Assembly (NCBI RefSeq): GCF_002752655.1
Contig: NZ_CP023737.1
Coordinates: 2,194,001 to 2,258,000, forward strand
Length of the DNA: 64,000 nt
Source of the DNA: Methylosinus trichosporium OB3b
GTDB lineage: Bacteria; Pseudomonadota; Alphaproteobacteria; Rhizobiales; Beijerinckiaceae
Direction: 5' to 3'
Under the pieces are notes generated by a model. That model was not told the DNA's origin, ran no database searches, and worked only from the letters and a program-made list of their open reading frames with translations. The position numbers and the translations under genes are program-made. Positions 35,928-44,013 of this stretch are shown piece by piece; within the stretch, counting starts at the first letter, position 1; each line of letters starts with the position of its first letter.

Positions 35928-36728
35928 ATGCTTCTGAACTCCGATGAAGAAGTGGGATTGGGCGCCGCATTCCGCCGCCAGCGGCGCGTGCTGCTCGCGC
36001 TGATGCTCCGCAACATGCGCACTCGCTTCTTCGGCAGCGGCCTCGGCTTTCTACTGGCGATCGCCTGGCCCATGACGCACATCACCGCCTTCGTCGCGGT
36101 CTCGGTTTTTCGCGGCCGCCAGGCGCCCATCGGCGAAAGCGCCGCGCTGTTCTACGCCACCGGCGCGGCGACCTTCCAGGCTTTCAGCTATCTCGCCAAT
36201 TTTACGATGCGCTCGATAAGTTCGTCGCGGCCGCTGCTCGGCTTTCCTTCTGTCAAACTGCTCGACGCCATGTTCGCCGCCTCGCTGCTCGAGATTCTCT
36301 CCTGCTGCACGGTGACGCTGATTGTCCTCGTCATTGGCGCATCCCTCGGCATCGACGTCATGCCCCGCAATATAGAGGAGGCCTTCTGCGCCTATGGCTC
36401 GGCGATTCTGCTCGGCATCGGAATCGGAATGCTCAACTCCATTATGGTGATGGTGGTGCCGATGTGGATGGTGATTTTCGGCCTCGCCCGCATCACCCTC
36501 TACGTCAGCTCGGGCGTGCTCTTTTTGCCCGACAAGCTGCCCGAGCCGCTGCGCAGCCTGATGGGCTATAATCCGCTCGCGCAATCGCTCGAATGGATGC
36601 GCTCGGCCTATTATGAAGGCATCGGCGTTGGATTTCTCGACAAGCCCTATGTGCTGAAATTCGGCGTCGGGGCGATCTTCCTCGGCCTCGTGTGCGAGCG
36701 CTTCATGCGCGGCTATCTGTTGCGCTGA
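35928..36728 (+). CDS. ABC-2 type transporter permease (polysaccharide-export-like)
   Basis: Inner-membrane permease of 266 aa with about six hydrophobic segments, beginning at FFGSGLGFLLAIAWPMTHIT. It resembles the KpsM/Wzm branch of ABC-2 permeases (SSRPLLGFPSVKLLDAMFAA, LFLPDKLPEPLRSLMGYNPL then SLEWMRSAYY), which export capsular or O-antigen polysaccharide. No ATPase (KpsT/Wzt) gene is next to it, so the partner is elsewhere and the substrate unknown. ATG 35928 follows the weak GACAGGAAACC site. Confidence 0.87.
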   Translation: MLLNSDEEVGLGAAFRRQRRVLLALMLRNMRTRFFGSGLGFLLAIAWPMTHITAFVAVSVFRGRQAPIGESAALFYATGAATFQAFSYLANFTMRSISSSRPLLGFPSVKLLDAMFAASLLEILSCCTVTLIVLVIGASLGIDVMPRNIEEAFCAYGSAILLGIGIGMLNSIMVMVVPMWMVIFGLARITLYVSSGVLFLPDKLPEPLRSLMGYNPLAQSLEWMRSAYYEGIGVGFLDKPYVLKFGVGAIFLGLVCERFMRGYLLR

Positions 36729-36750
36729 TCGCCCGAACGCCGCGCGGCGG

Positions 36751-37365
36751 TCAATCGATCGCCGCCTCGATCGCCCGCGCCAGCGCGCCGAGCCGCTGCT
36801 CGATCAGCGCGGGCGTCTCGCAGACATAAGCGAGCGCGTTGCGGCGCTCGTCGAACACGCGCAAATCCCATTGCAGCGATTCGCTCGCTCGGCTCACCTT
36901 CTGCGCATCCTGCGGCGTCTTGTCCTGCTCGGCGCGCAGCGCTTCGCTCTCATCGCGCAGCTTTTCGGCGAGCTGCCGTTGCTTCGCGCCATAGCGCTCG
37001 AGCCCGTCGATCACCTCGCGGCGCTCCGCCTCGAGCCGCTCATAGACGCCGGCGAACAGGGCCGTCAGCCGCTCCTTGCGCTTGTCGCCCGCCGCGGCCG
37101 CGAATGTCTCGACGACCTTCTGCGCCTCCTCGACGGGCGTGCGCCGCGCGCTGATCCGCGCCGCGAGCTCGCCGAGCGCTAAATCCTCCCGCAGCCGCTG
37201 CTTCGCCGCATCGTCGATGGCGGGGCCGGTCCATACTCCAGCGACGGCGACGCTCGGCACCTTCACCTGCCGGCAGGGCCAGTCGCCGCTCGGCCGAGGT
37301 TGCGCCACGCTCGGAGCCGCGAGGCCGAGCAGCGCGCTGGCCGCGACGATGATGATCGGTTTCAT
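36751..37365 (-). CDS. Secreted hypothetical protein with coiled coil
   Basis: A 204-aa precursor with a signal peptide (MKPIIIVAASALLGLAAPSV, cleavage after AQ likely). After a short Pro-rich part (PRPSGDWPCRQVKVPSVAVA) the rest is alpha-helical, with an extended coiled coil around residues 100-170 (ERLEAERREVIDGLERYG, LAEKLRDESEALRAEQDK). It resembles periplasmic proteins of unknown role seen in Hyphomicrobiales. It converges on the ABC-2 permease gene. ATG 37365 has GGGGGACCC-like sequence upstream. Confidence 0.75.
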   Translation of the reverse strand: MKPIIIVAASALLGLAAPSVAQPRPSGDWPCRQVKVPSVAVAGVWTGPAIDDAAKQRLREDLALGELAARISARRTPVEEAQKVVETFAAAAGDKRKERLTALFAGVYERLEAERREVIDGLERYGAKQRQLAEKLRDESEALRAEQDKTPQDAQKVSRASESLQWDLRVFDERRNALAYVCETPALIEQRLGALARAIEAAID

Positions 37366-37455
37366 GGGGGACCCGTCTCTCGCGGCTCGCTGCGGCGAGC
37401 CGAGCCGTCGAATAGAACCAAGCCGCGCCGCTGGCAACGCGCCGATCTCGCCCGG

Positions 37456-37878
37456 TCAGAAGGAGCGGCGGCCGCGGCCCTCGCGCTCGAGACAGCGCTT
37501 GAACGCGGGAAGATGGCGGCTGCGCGAGGCCGCCTGCAGGCGCTCCATCACCAGCCTGGCCTGCGGGTCGGTCACGCGATCGAGCAGGCGCTCATATAAT
37601 GCGTCATTATCGATCTCGGCCCGCACCGCGTCGGCGCAGGCGTTGGCGATCGACAGCGGCGCGTCGACGCGACCGTCCCAACGATCCTTCGGCGGGGTTG
37701 CGCCAAGGCGCCGAAACTGCGCGAGAAGCGCGGCCACATGCCGCTCTTCGGCTTCGACGATATTCGCGAATGGGGGCGTCGGCCCGAAGCGTTCGATGAC
37801 CTTGCGATAAGTCGCGCGCGCCTTGAACGCGTCGTCCAGGGCGTCCGCCAGGGCTTCGATCGTTTGTGTGTCGGTCAC
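37456..37878 (-). CDS. Ferritin-like DUF2202-type protein
   Basis: A 140-aa helical protein resembling the DUF2202 ferritin-like family: IEALADALDDAFKARATYRK, PFANIVEAEERHVAALLAQF and a C-terminal helix RHLPAFKRCLER. The E-x2-H pairs could hold a di-metal site, but function is unproven. A GTG at 37878 is preferred because GGGGAGGA stands about 8 bp before it; an ATG at 37959 is the alternative. Confidence 0.72.
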   Translation of the reverse strand: MTDTQTIEALADALDDAFKARATYRKVIERFGPTPPFANIVEAEERHVAALLAQFRRLGATPPKDRWDGRVDAPLSIANACADAVRAEIDNDALYERLLDRVTDPQARLVMERLQAASRSRHLPAFKRCLEREGRGRRSF

Positions 37879-38013
37879 GGAAATCCTCCCCGATATCTCT
37901 TTCGAGAGATGGGAACGCTCCGTCCTTCCGCGCAGGAGCCGCCACGCGGCTCGAAACATCGCGGACGCGGCGAAGCGACGCGGGCCCCGCCGATCGCCGT
38001 CTCGCGGGCTCGC

Positions 38014-38202
38014 TTAGGCTTCCTGAGCCTTGACCTTCAGCACCTGACGGCCGCGATACATGCCGGTCTTCAGGTCGATATGGTGCGGACGGCGCAGCTC
38101 GCCCGAATCCTTGTCCTCGACATAGGTCGGCGCCTTGACGGCGTCGGCGGAGCGGCGGAAACCGCGCTTCATCGGCGAGGTTTTTCTCTTCGGAACGGCC
38201 AT
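38014..38202 (-). CDS. rpmF: 50S ribosomal protein L32
   Basis: A 62-aa ribosomal protein beginning [20 protein letters not shown], diagnostic of alphaproteobacterial L32, with [20 protein letters not shown] near the end. It lacks the Cys residues of zinc-binding versions, as is usual in this class. The common partner plsX is not adjacent. Confidence 0.97.
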   Translation of the reverse strand: MAVPKRKTSPMKRGFRRSADAVKAPTYVEDKDSGELRRPHHIDLKTGMYRGRQVLKVKAQEA

Positions 38203-38672
38203 AGTGTCTCGATCTCCAGCTCCCCGCGCGGCGGCGGGGCGAAACTCGGTTGGGGGCGCATACACGAAATCGACGCGGCTGGCTAGAGCGCGCTCCGATC
38301 CGATCGAGTCGATCAGGCGCAGGACGACAGCCCATTGCCCCCGTCCCGACCCAATGTGCGGCCGTAGAGGAATTGTCAACCTGGATTCGATGCCCCGGGC
38401 TCGGACACAGAGCTCCGAGTCCAGGTCAGCAATTCCCCTACAGCCGCGTCATGACCGCGCTTGTCGCGGGCGCCGAGCCGAGACATTGCGACATACGAGG
38501 AGATGAGGCGGCGTCATCGACCCGAATTCGGAGCTTTGGACTCGAATTGATAGCCTCGCCTTTTCCGCGACTGAGAACCGCAGAGGCCGCGCGATCGGAT
38601 CGCGGTTTCTTCTCGACCGGCGCGGCCGGCGGACATGGCGCCGACCACCAATGGGCTGAAATCATGCGATGC
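38203..38672. other. Intergenic region upstream of rpmF
   Basis: 470 bp without a recognised gene, between the rpmF start and the AhpD-like stop. It contains the long imperfect hairpin at 38360-38446. The remainder is GC-rich with no tRNA-like fold found by eye. Confidence 0.5.
38360..38446. repeat. Long imperfect inverted repeat
   Basis: The arm GGCCGTAGAGGAATTGTCAA then CCTGGA (38360-38385) pairs with the inverse arm 38420-38445 with about five mismatches. The centre holds a second small palindrome, CTCGGA...TCCGAG. It may be a small mobile or REP-like element, or an RNA structure in the rpmF leader. Confidence 0.6.
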
Positions 38673-39071
38673 TCACTTCACTTCGAACAGCTCGTCGATC
38701 GGCACGCCCAGCGCGGTGACGAGACGATTGGTCTCCGACGCCATGCCGACGACGGCGATAAGCTCGTGGAACTCGGCCTCGGTCATGCCTTTCGCGCGCG
38801 CGCTCGCCGTATGCGAATGAATGCAATAGGGGCAGGAATGCGCGATCGAGACGGCGATATAGATCATCTCCTTGATCTTCGGATCGAGCGCGCCCGGCCC
38901 CATCACCGCCTTGATGCTCTCCCATGTGCGCTTCAAGGTGACGGGATTATGCGCGAGGGCGCGCCAGAAATTATTGACGAAATCGCTGTTTCGCGTCGCG
39001 CGTATATCGGCGAAGACGGCGCGCGCCTCCTCTGAGAGCTCCTCGTCGCTCAGCAGTCGAACCGTGGACAT
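38673..39071 (-). CDS. AhpD-like carboxymuconolactone decarboxylase family protein
   Basis: A 132-aa protein of the CMD/AhpD fold. The redox pair and His are visible in SCPYCIHSHTASARAKGMTE, the AhpD-type C-x2-C-x3-H motif. Other family pieces are NPVTLKRTWESIKAVM and DPKIKEMIYIAVS. It is likely a small peroxidase-related thiol protein, but its substrate is unknown. ATG 39071 is the family-type start. It lies 23 bp beyond the stop of lysA on the same strand. Confidence 0.88.
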   Translation of the reverse strand: MSTVRLLSDEELSEEARAVFADIRATRNSDFVNNFWRALAHNPVTLKRTWESIKAVMGPGALDPKIKEMIYIAVSIAHSCPYCIHSHTASARAKGMTEAEFHELIAVVGMASETNRLVTALGVPIDELFEVK

Positions 39072-39094
39072 TGTTTGCTCCTCACTGCACGCGA

Positions 39095-40363
39095 TCACAG
39101 CCAATCGGGAACGCTGTCGAGCGCGATGAGGCTCTCTATGCTCGGACGCGCGCGCACCACCGCCCAGCGCGCGCCGTCGACCAGCACCTCGGGAATGAGC
39201 GGCCGCGAATTATAGGTTCCCGCCTGCACGGCGCCATAGGCCCCGGAGGTCAGAACCGCGAGCAGATCGCCCTGCGCCGGCGCCGGGATCGAGCGGCCGA
39301 GCGCAATGTAATCGCCGGTCTCGCACACCGGCCCGACGACATCGGCGAGAATCTCGTTCCGCCCCCGCGCGGGCTCGGTCACCGGAATGATCTCGTGCCA
39401 GGCGTCGTAGAGGGTCGGACGGACGAGATCGTTCATGCCGGCGTCGACGATGACGAAGGTCTTGGCCTCGCCCTGCTTCACATAGAGGACGCGCGTCACC
39501 AGCACGCCGGCATTGCCGACGATGAGCCGGCCGGGCTCGAACAGGAGCTTGCAGCCGAGCGCGCCCATATGGCGGCGCACGATCTCCGCATAGCGGTCTG
39601 GATGATAGGAGGCCGGGTCCTCGCCGGCGTGATAGGGAATGCCGAGGCCGCCGCCGAGATCGACATGGGAGATCGCGTGTCCGTCGGCGCGCAGGCCGAC
39701 GACGAGCTCGGCGAGCAGGGAAAAGGCCGCGTCGAAGGGGCGAAGATCAGTGATCTGCGAGCCGATGTGCATGTCGACGCCGACGATGTCGAGTCCCGGC
39801 AGCCGCGCCGCCTGCGCGTAAATGTCGCGGGCGCGCGACAAGGGCACGCCGAATTTATTCTCGGCGAGGCCGGTCGAGATCTTGGCGTGGGTCTTGGCGT
39901 CGACGTCCGGATTGACGCGCAGAGAGATATGGGCGCGTCTCCCCTTCGCCGCAGCGATCGCAGCGATCGCCTCGAGCTCCGGCTCGGACTCCACATTGAA
40001 GCAGAAGATGCCTTCGTCGATCGCGAGCGCGATCTCCTGCGCCGTCTTGCCGACGCCGGAGAAGGTGATCTTGCTCGCGGGAACGCCGGCGGCGCGGGCG
40101 CGGCGCAGCTCGCCGCCGGAGACGACGTCCATGCCGGCGCCGAGTCCGGCGAGCAGGGCGAGCACGGCCTGATTGGAATTGGCCTTCACCGCATAGCAGA
40201 CGAGCGCGTCGAGCCCCGCGAAAGCGGCGGAAAAGACGGTGAAGTGCCGCCGGATCGTCGCCGCGCTATAGCAGTAGAAGGGCGCGCCGACGTCCTCGGC
40301 GATCTTCGGCAGGGCCACGTCCTCGGCGTGGAGGACGCCGGCGCGATAGTCGAAATGATGCAT
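39095..40363 (-). CDS. lysA: Diaminopimelate decarboxylase
   Basis: PLP enzyme that makes L-lysine from meso-diaminopimelate, the last step of the pathway. The 422-aa protein has the PLP lysine in CYAVKANSN, VSGGELRRARAAGV, the phosphate-binding glycine loop in DLGGGLGIPY, EPGRLIVGNAG and the active-site Cys in VGPVCETGDYIALGR. The 108-bp interval to lptM (40364-40471) contains a type 1 repeat fragment. Directly upstream of lysA on the same strand is lptM, an arrangement common in Proteobacteria. Confidence 0.98.
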   Translation of the reverse strand: MHHFDYRAGVLHAEDVALPKIAEDVGAPFYCYSAATIRRHFTVFSAAFAGLDALVCYAVKANSNQAVLALLAGLGAGMDVVSGGELRRARAAGVPASKITFSGVGKTAQEIALAIDEGIFCFNVESEPELEAIAAIAAAKGRRAHISLRVNPDVDAKTHAKISTGLAENKFGVPLSRARDIYAQAARLPGLDIVGVDMHIGSQITDLRPFDAAFSLLAELVVGLRADGHAISHVDLGGGLGIPYHAGEDPASYHPDRYAEIVRRHMGALGCKLLFEPGRLIVGNAGVLVTRVLYVKQGEAKTFVIVDAGMNDLVRPTLYDAWHEIIPVTEPARGRNEILADVVGPVCETGDYIALGRSIPAPAQGDLLAVLTSGAYGAVQAGTYNSRPLIPEVLVDGARWAVVRARPSIESLIALDSVPDWL

Positions 40364-40407
40364 GAGCGGGTCCTGGCTGCCTGCGTCCGACGCAGGGCTC
40401 GTGACGC

Positions 40408-40439
40408 CCCCTCTCCCGCGGAGCGGGGAGGGTGAGGGC
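40408..40439. repeat. Palindromic repeat fragment (type 1)
   Basis: CCCCCTCTCCCGCGGAGCGG then GGAGGGTGAGGG is one hairpin arm of the interspersed element, lying between lptM and lysA. Confidence 0.6.
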
Positions 40440-40471
40440 CGTTGCGCTTCCCGATAGACCGACGCGCGCCT

Positions 40472-40744
40472 TTAGTCGAGCAGCGGATCGAGGATGAAGG
40501 GATAGCGCTCGGGCGGCCGAAAGCCGGACGTGCCGGGGATATATTCCACCGCCTTCACATCTTCCGCCACCGGCTTCTTCGAGCCTTCGGGCGTGACCGT
40601 GGTCGTCTGCACCACCGTCTCCTTGGGCAGCGCCGCGACCTCGGGCGGCAGGTCCAGCGGGCCGCGCCGTCCGCAGCCGGAAAGGCCGGCGAGCGCGAGC
40701 GCGAGGAGCAGCGCCGCCCTGCGCGGCCGTGCGAGGTATGGCAT
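40472..40744 (-). CDS. lptM: LPS translocon-associated lipoprotein LptM (YifL)-like
   Basis: A 90-aa lipoprotein with signal peptide RRAALLLALALAGLSGC (lipobox LSGC), immediately followed by GRRGPLDLPPE, the short conserved segment of LptM/YifL, which helps LptD oxidation and LPS export in enterobacteria. The tail is Pro/Thr-rich and disordered, ending PPERYPFILDPLLD. The position upstream of lysA is conserved. ATG 40744 begins MPYLARP. Confidence 0.87.
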   Translation of the reverse strand: MPYLARPRRAALLLALALAGLSGCGRRGPLDLPPEVAALPKETVVQTTTVTPEGSKKPVAEDVKAVEYIPGTSGFRPPERYPFILDPLLD

Positions 40745-40844
40745 GGACGAGAAGTCCTTCGGATGCGATTGGCGCGGCACTATAGACGAAAGCGGGCCGA
40801 TGACGAGGGCCGCCTCACGGAATGATCTCTCACGGAATGATCTC

Positions 40845-41246
40845 TCATAAAATGATCTTGGCGAAGCTGGCGGCGCCGGCGCGGCCGCGCGGCTCCTCCC
40901 CCGCATCCGGCGTGCGCAGGACGCCCGCGAGCGCGCTCTCCGGATCGCCCTCGCCCTCGAAGACGGCCTCGATGCAGCGGATGCACAGCGCGGCGCGAGC
41001 GTCGGCGAGCCTGTAATAGACCTGCTTGGCGGCGCGCCGCGTCTCGACCAGCGCCGCGCGGCGCAGCTCGGCGAGCTGCTGGCTGAGCGCCGGCTGGCCG
41101 ATGGCCGTCGCCGCCTCGATCTCGCCGACGGTGCGCTCGCCGGCGAGAAGATACGAGAGAATCATGAGCCGCTGCGGCTGAGCGTAGATCTTCAGCCGTT
41201 CGGCCGCTTCATTGGCCCGCTCGCGGGATTGGTAGATCGCGGTCAT
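40845..41246 (-). CDS. ArsR-family regulator, probable sulfide sensor (BigR/SqrR-like)
   Basis: A 133-aa winged-helix repressor of the ArsR family. The DNA-binding part is QRLMILSYLLAGERTVGEIE and IGQPALSQQLAELRRAALVE, with the wing RRAAKQVYYRL. Context suggests a persulfide sensor like BigR/SqrR. However, the first Cys of those proteins (helix 2, in LL-x-GER) is absent here, and a C-x2-C pair (Cys 88 and 91, in ALCIRCIEAV) is found instead near the C-terminus, so sensing chemistry may differ. It overlaps the peroxiredoxin stop by 4 bp (ATGA), forming an operon that is divergent from the sulfur genes. Confidence 0.85.
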   Translation of the reverse strand: MTAIYQSRERANEAAERLKIYAQPQRLMILSYLLAGERTVGEIEAATAIGQPALSQQLAELRRAALVETRRAAKQVYYRLADARAALCIRCIEAVFEGEGDPESALAGVLRTPDAGEEPRGRAGAASFAKIIL

Positions 41247-41896
41247 TTGTCCTTGCAGATCCGATAGAACCAGTCGTCGGGGGCGCCGGGCGTCAGCGCC
41301 TCGGCTGCGCCGGTGGCGGGCGGCAGCAACAGATCGCCGCCGGGCGTCCAGCCCTCCGGCGTCATCACCTCGCCCGAGGCGGTCTTCTGCAAGGCCGTGG
41401 CCAATCGCAGCATCTCCTCGACCGAACGGCCGACGGTCAGCGGATACCAGGTCAGCGCCCGCACGACCCCGAGCGGGTCGATGTAATATGTGGCGCGCAT
41501 CGCCGAGGAATCCTGCGCGGTCTCGTCCAGCATCCCATAAGCGCGGCCGATCGCCATCGACGGATCCTCGACGATGGGGAAGGGCACGGTCACGCCGAAA
41601 ATGTCGCGGATCGCCCGCACCCAGGCGAGATGCGAATAGAGGCTGTCGACCGAGAGGCCGAGCAGGGCGCAGCCGATCGCCTCGAAGCGCGGCGCGGCGC
41701 GGGCGAGGGCGACGAACTCGCTGGTGCAGACGGGCGTGAAATCCGCCGGATGCGAGAAGAAGACCAGCCAGCGGCCGCGGAACTGGTCGAGCCGCACCTC
41801 GCCCCTGGTGGAGCGGGCGCGGAAGACCGGGGCGGAATCGCCGATGCGCAATCCCCTGCAGCCCCCCGGGGAAGCCGGAATTGGTTCTTTTTCCAT
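41243..41896 (-). CDS. 1-Cys-type peroxiredoxin (AhpC/TSA, Prx6-like)
   Basis: Thiol peroxidase of about 217 aa. The peroxidatic Cys is in HPADFTPVCTSEF (residue 57 from this start). The C-terminal part is of the long Prx6 type (VRALTWYPLTVGRSVEEMLR, then TPEGWTPGGD). It would reduce H2O2 or organic peroxides in the cytoplasm. ATG 41896 gives MEKEPIPASP; a GTG at 41929 is the alternative but overlaps the TTGACA of the divergent promoter. It is co-transcribed with the ArsR gene. A role together with sulfide oxidation, where reactive sulfur and oxygen species arise, is inferred. Confidence 0.92.
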   Translation of the reverse strand: MEKEPIPASPGGCRGLRIGDSAPVFRARSTRGEVRLDQFRGRWLVFFSHPADFTPVCTSEFVALARAAPRFEAIGCALLGLSVDSLYSHLAWVRAIRDIFGVTVPFPIVEDPSMAIGRAYGMLDETAQDSSAMRATYYIDPLGVVRALTWYPLTVGRSVEEMLRLATALQKTASGEVMTPEGWTPGGDLLLPPATGAAEALTPGAPDDWFYRICKDK

Positions 41897-41922
41897 GGGT
41901 TCTCTCTGCTCCGTTTCGGCGC

Positions 41923-41951
41923 TTGACACAATGATCTTATACGATTACATA
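41923..41951 (+). promoter_or_regulatory. Candidate sigma70 promoter of the sulfur operon
   Basis: TTGACA (41923-41928) and TACATA (41946-41951) are separated by 17 bp. The -10 overlaps the 19-bp inverted repeat, which would let a repressor block it. Confidence 0.45.
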
Positions 41952-41962
41952 GTTTGTGTAAT
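41944..41962. promoter_or_regulatory. Inverted repeat ATTACA-N7-TGTAAT, candidate ArsR operator
   Basis: A perfect 6-bp inverted repeat with 7-bp spacer lies in the AT-rich divergent region between the peroxiredoxin-ArsR operon and the persulfide dioxygenase gene. It overlaps the candidate -10. The position matches where BigR-type repressors bind. Confidence 0.55.
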
Positions 41963-41986
41963 TATGAATATGAAGGGGTTCGCAAA

Positions 41987-42907
41987 ATGACCGATGCAGC
42001 GCTCCAGCGCGCCACCGAGCAGGTCCTCGCCGCAAAGACGCGACCTCTGATTCAGGTCGTCACCTTCTTCGACGAGCCGACCTTCACCGCCACCCATCTG
42101 GCGTTCGACCCTGCGACCCGTCGCGGCGCCATTGTCGATAGCGTCCTGAACTTCGACTACGCCTCCGGCCGCACCGCGACCAGAGGCGCAGATGAAATCA
42201 TCGATTACGTAAAGCGTGAAAGCCTGAAAATCGACTGGCTGCTCGAGACGCACGCCCACGCCGACCACCTCTCCGCCGCGCCCTATCTGCAGCAGAAGCT
42301 CGGCGGCAAGCTCGCGATCGGCCGCGAGATCACCACGGTCCAGACCGTCTTCGGCAAATTGTTCAACTTCGGGACGGAATTCGCCCGCGACGGCTCGCAG
42401 TTCGATCAATTGTTCGGAGATGGCGACACATTCGCGGTCGGCGAGATTCCGGTGACCACACTGCATGTCCCCGGCCATACGCCGGCCGACGTCGCTTTCG
42501 TGATCGGCGACGCCGCCTTCATCGGCGACACTCTGTTCATGCCGGACTATGGCACCGCCCGCGCCGACTTCCCCGGCGGCGACGCCCGCGGGCTCTATCG
42601 CTCGATCCGCCGGCTGTTGTCGCTGCCGGCCGAGACGCGGCTGTTCCTCTGCCACGACTATAAGGCGCCCGGCCGCGACCACTTCCTCTGGGAGACGACC
42701 GTCGGCGATGAGCGGACGAAGAATGTCCATGTCCATGACGGCGTCGACGAGGAGGCCTTCGTCGCCATGCGCACCGCGCGCGACAAGACGCTCGACCTGC
42801 CGCATCTGATCCTGCCGTCCGTGCAAGTGAATGTGCGCGGCGGACGGCTGCCGCCGGCCGAGGACAATGGAACCCGCTATCTGAAGCTGCCGCTGGATCT
42901 GCTCTGA
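41987..42907 (+). CDS. MBL-fold persulfide dioxygenase (ETHE1/BLH-like)
   Basis: Iron-dependent persulfide dioxygenase of the metallo-beta-lactamase fold, oxidising glutathione persulfide to sulfite. Over 306 aa the metal motif THAHADHLSA (His 89, 91, Asp 93, His 94) is followed by LHVPGHTPADVAFV, FIGDTLFMPDYGTARADFPG and FLCHDYKAPGRD, the ETHE1/Blh signature. ATG 41987 follows AAGGGG. It overlaps the next gene by one base (TGATG), so they are translated together. It is the first gene of the plus-strand sulfur operon. Confidence 0.94.
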   Translation: MTDAALQRATEQVLAAKTRPLIQVVTFFDEPTFTATHLAFDPATRRGAIVDSVLNFDYASGRTATRGADEIIDYVKRESLKIDWLLETHAHADHLSAAPYLQQKLGGKLAIGREITTVQTVFGKLFNFGTEFARDGSQFDQLFGDGDTFAVGEIPVTTLHVPGHTPADVAFVIGDAAFIGDTLFMPDYGTARADFPGGDARGLYRSIRRLLSLPAETRLFLCHDYKAPGRDHFLWETTVGDERTKNVHVHDGVDEEAFVAMRTARDKTLDLPHLILPSVQVNVRGGRLPPAEDNGTRYLKLPLDLL

Positions 42908-43338
42908 TGTCGCTGGCGCAGTCCATCGTTCAGGGGCTCGCGGGCGGGCTGATGATCGGCGCCGCTGCGGCGGTCGTCCTCCTCGGCGCCGGCCGCGTCG
43001 CCGGCGTCAGCGGCCTGCTCGCCCGCGCGCTTCACATGACCAAAGCCTGCGGCCCGGATGGCCTCGCCGCCGGCTTCGTGATCGGTCTGCCCCTCGGCGC
43101 GCTGCTGATCGCGCTCGCCTGCGGGCCGGTCGAGACGCGCTTTCCGTCACTCACGATGCTGCTGATCGGCGGCATTCTCGTCGGCTATGGAAGCCGGCTC
43201 GGCTCGGGCTGCACCAGCGGCCATGGCGTCTGCGGAATGTCGCGCCTCTCGAAACGCTCGCTCGTCGCCACCGCCGTCTTCATGACCGCTGGCTTTGCGA
43301 CCGTGGCGGCGATGAATGCGGCGGGGCTCGCATGGTGA
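42907..43338 (+). CDS. YeeE/YedE-family sulfur transporter, N-terminal half
   Basis: A 143-aa inner-membrane protein with four hydrophobic segments. It has the family motif LGSGCTSGHGVCGMSRLSKRS with two Cys thought to pass sulfur or thiosulfate (TsuA-like family). It overlaps the dioxygenase stop by one base and its partner gene by 7 bp. The two half-size proteins probably form one transporter for thiosulfate or sulfide-derived sulfur. Confidence 0.9.
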   Translation: MSLAQSIVQGLAGGLMIGAAAAVVLLGAGRVAGVSGLLARALHMTKACGPDGLAAGFVIGLPLGALLIALACGPVETRFPSLTMLLIGGILVGYGSRLGSGCTSGHGVCGMSRLSKRSLVATAVFMTAGFATVAAMNAAGLAW

Positions 43339-43748
43339 CGCGCTCCTCTTTCCTCGGGCTCTTTTGCGGCCTCGTGTTCGGCGCGGGCCTCGCCGTGTCG
43401 GGCATGGCGAATCCGGCGCGCGTGCGCGGCTTTCTCGATCTCTTCGGCGACTTCGATCCGACGCTCGCCTTTGTGATGATCGGCGCGCTCGTCCCCATGG
43501 CGATCGCCTGGCGTATTCGTCGCCGCATGGACCGTCCGCTCGTCGAAACGGCATTCGATCTGCCGCCGACGGATCCGATCGACGCGCGCCTCGTCATCGG
43601 CGCGGCGCTGTTCGGCGTCGGCTGGGGACTAGCCGGCCTCTGTCCTGGACCGGCGCTCGCCGATCTCGCGCTCGCTCCCATGAGCGCCATCCCCTTCGTC
43701 CTCGCCATGGCGCTCGGAATGTTTCTGCAACGGCTCATCGGCCGCTGA
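43332..43748 (+). CDS. YeeE/YedE-family (DUF6691) sulfur transporter, C-terminal half
   Basis: A 138-aa membrane partner of the preceding gene, with GLVFGAGLAVSGMANPARVR and the conserved GWGLAGLCPGPALADLAL bearing the sulfur-binding-type Cys. The start ATG overlaps the end of the previous frame by 7 bp, indicating translational coupling. Transport substrate inferred from family and operon. Confidence 0.9.
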   Translation: MVTRSSFLGLFCGLVFGAGLAVSGMANPARVRGFLDLFGDFDPTLAFVMIGALVPMAIAWRIRRRMDRPLVETAFDLPPTDPIDARLVIGAALFGVGWGLAGLCPGPALADLALAPMSAIPFVLAMALGMFLQRLIGR

Positions 43749-43775
43749 ACCTCGTCCAACGAAAAGAGTGACGTC

Positions 43776-43979
43776 ATGTCCAAGAATGTCGGAATGATCG
43801 ATCGCCTCCTTCGCCTTCTCGTCGTCGTCGCGATCGCCATCGCCTATGCGCTCGGCCATCTGAGCGGAACGCTCGCCATCGTGCTCGGAATCGTCGCGCT
43901 CATCGCGCTGCTCACCAGCCTCTTCTCCACCTGCCCCGCCTACAGCCTGCTGGGCGTCTCCACCTGCGCGCGTCGCTGA
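43776..43979 (+). CDS. DUF2892 (YgaP-type membrane) protein
   Basis: A 67-aa membrane protein starting MSKNVGMIDRLLRLLVVVAI, with two hydrophobic segments and the family ending STCPAYSLLGVSTC. DUF2892 proteins occur beside rhodaneses and sulfide-oxidation genes. GAAAAGAGTG precedes ATG 43776, and it lies within the sulfur operon. Confidence 0.9.
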   Translation: MSKNVGMIDRLLRLLVVVAIAIAYALGHLSGTLAIVLGIVALIALLTSLFSTCPAYSLLGVSTCARR

Positions 43980-44013
43980 CGCATCGCTTCGACTTCCAAA
44001 GAGAGAACTCGTC

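Noticed and set aside
41896..41929. GTG at 41929 as the start of the peroxiredoxin
   Set aside because: It would place the coding sequence over the TTGACA of the divergent promoter; ATG 41896 gives a normal family length.
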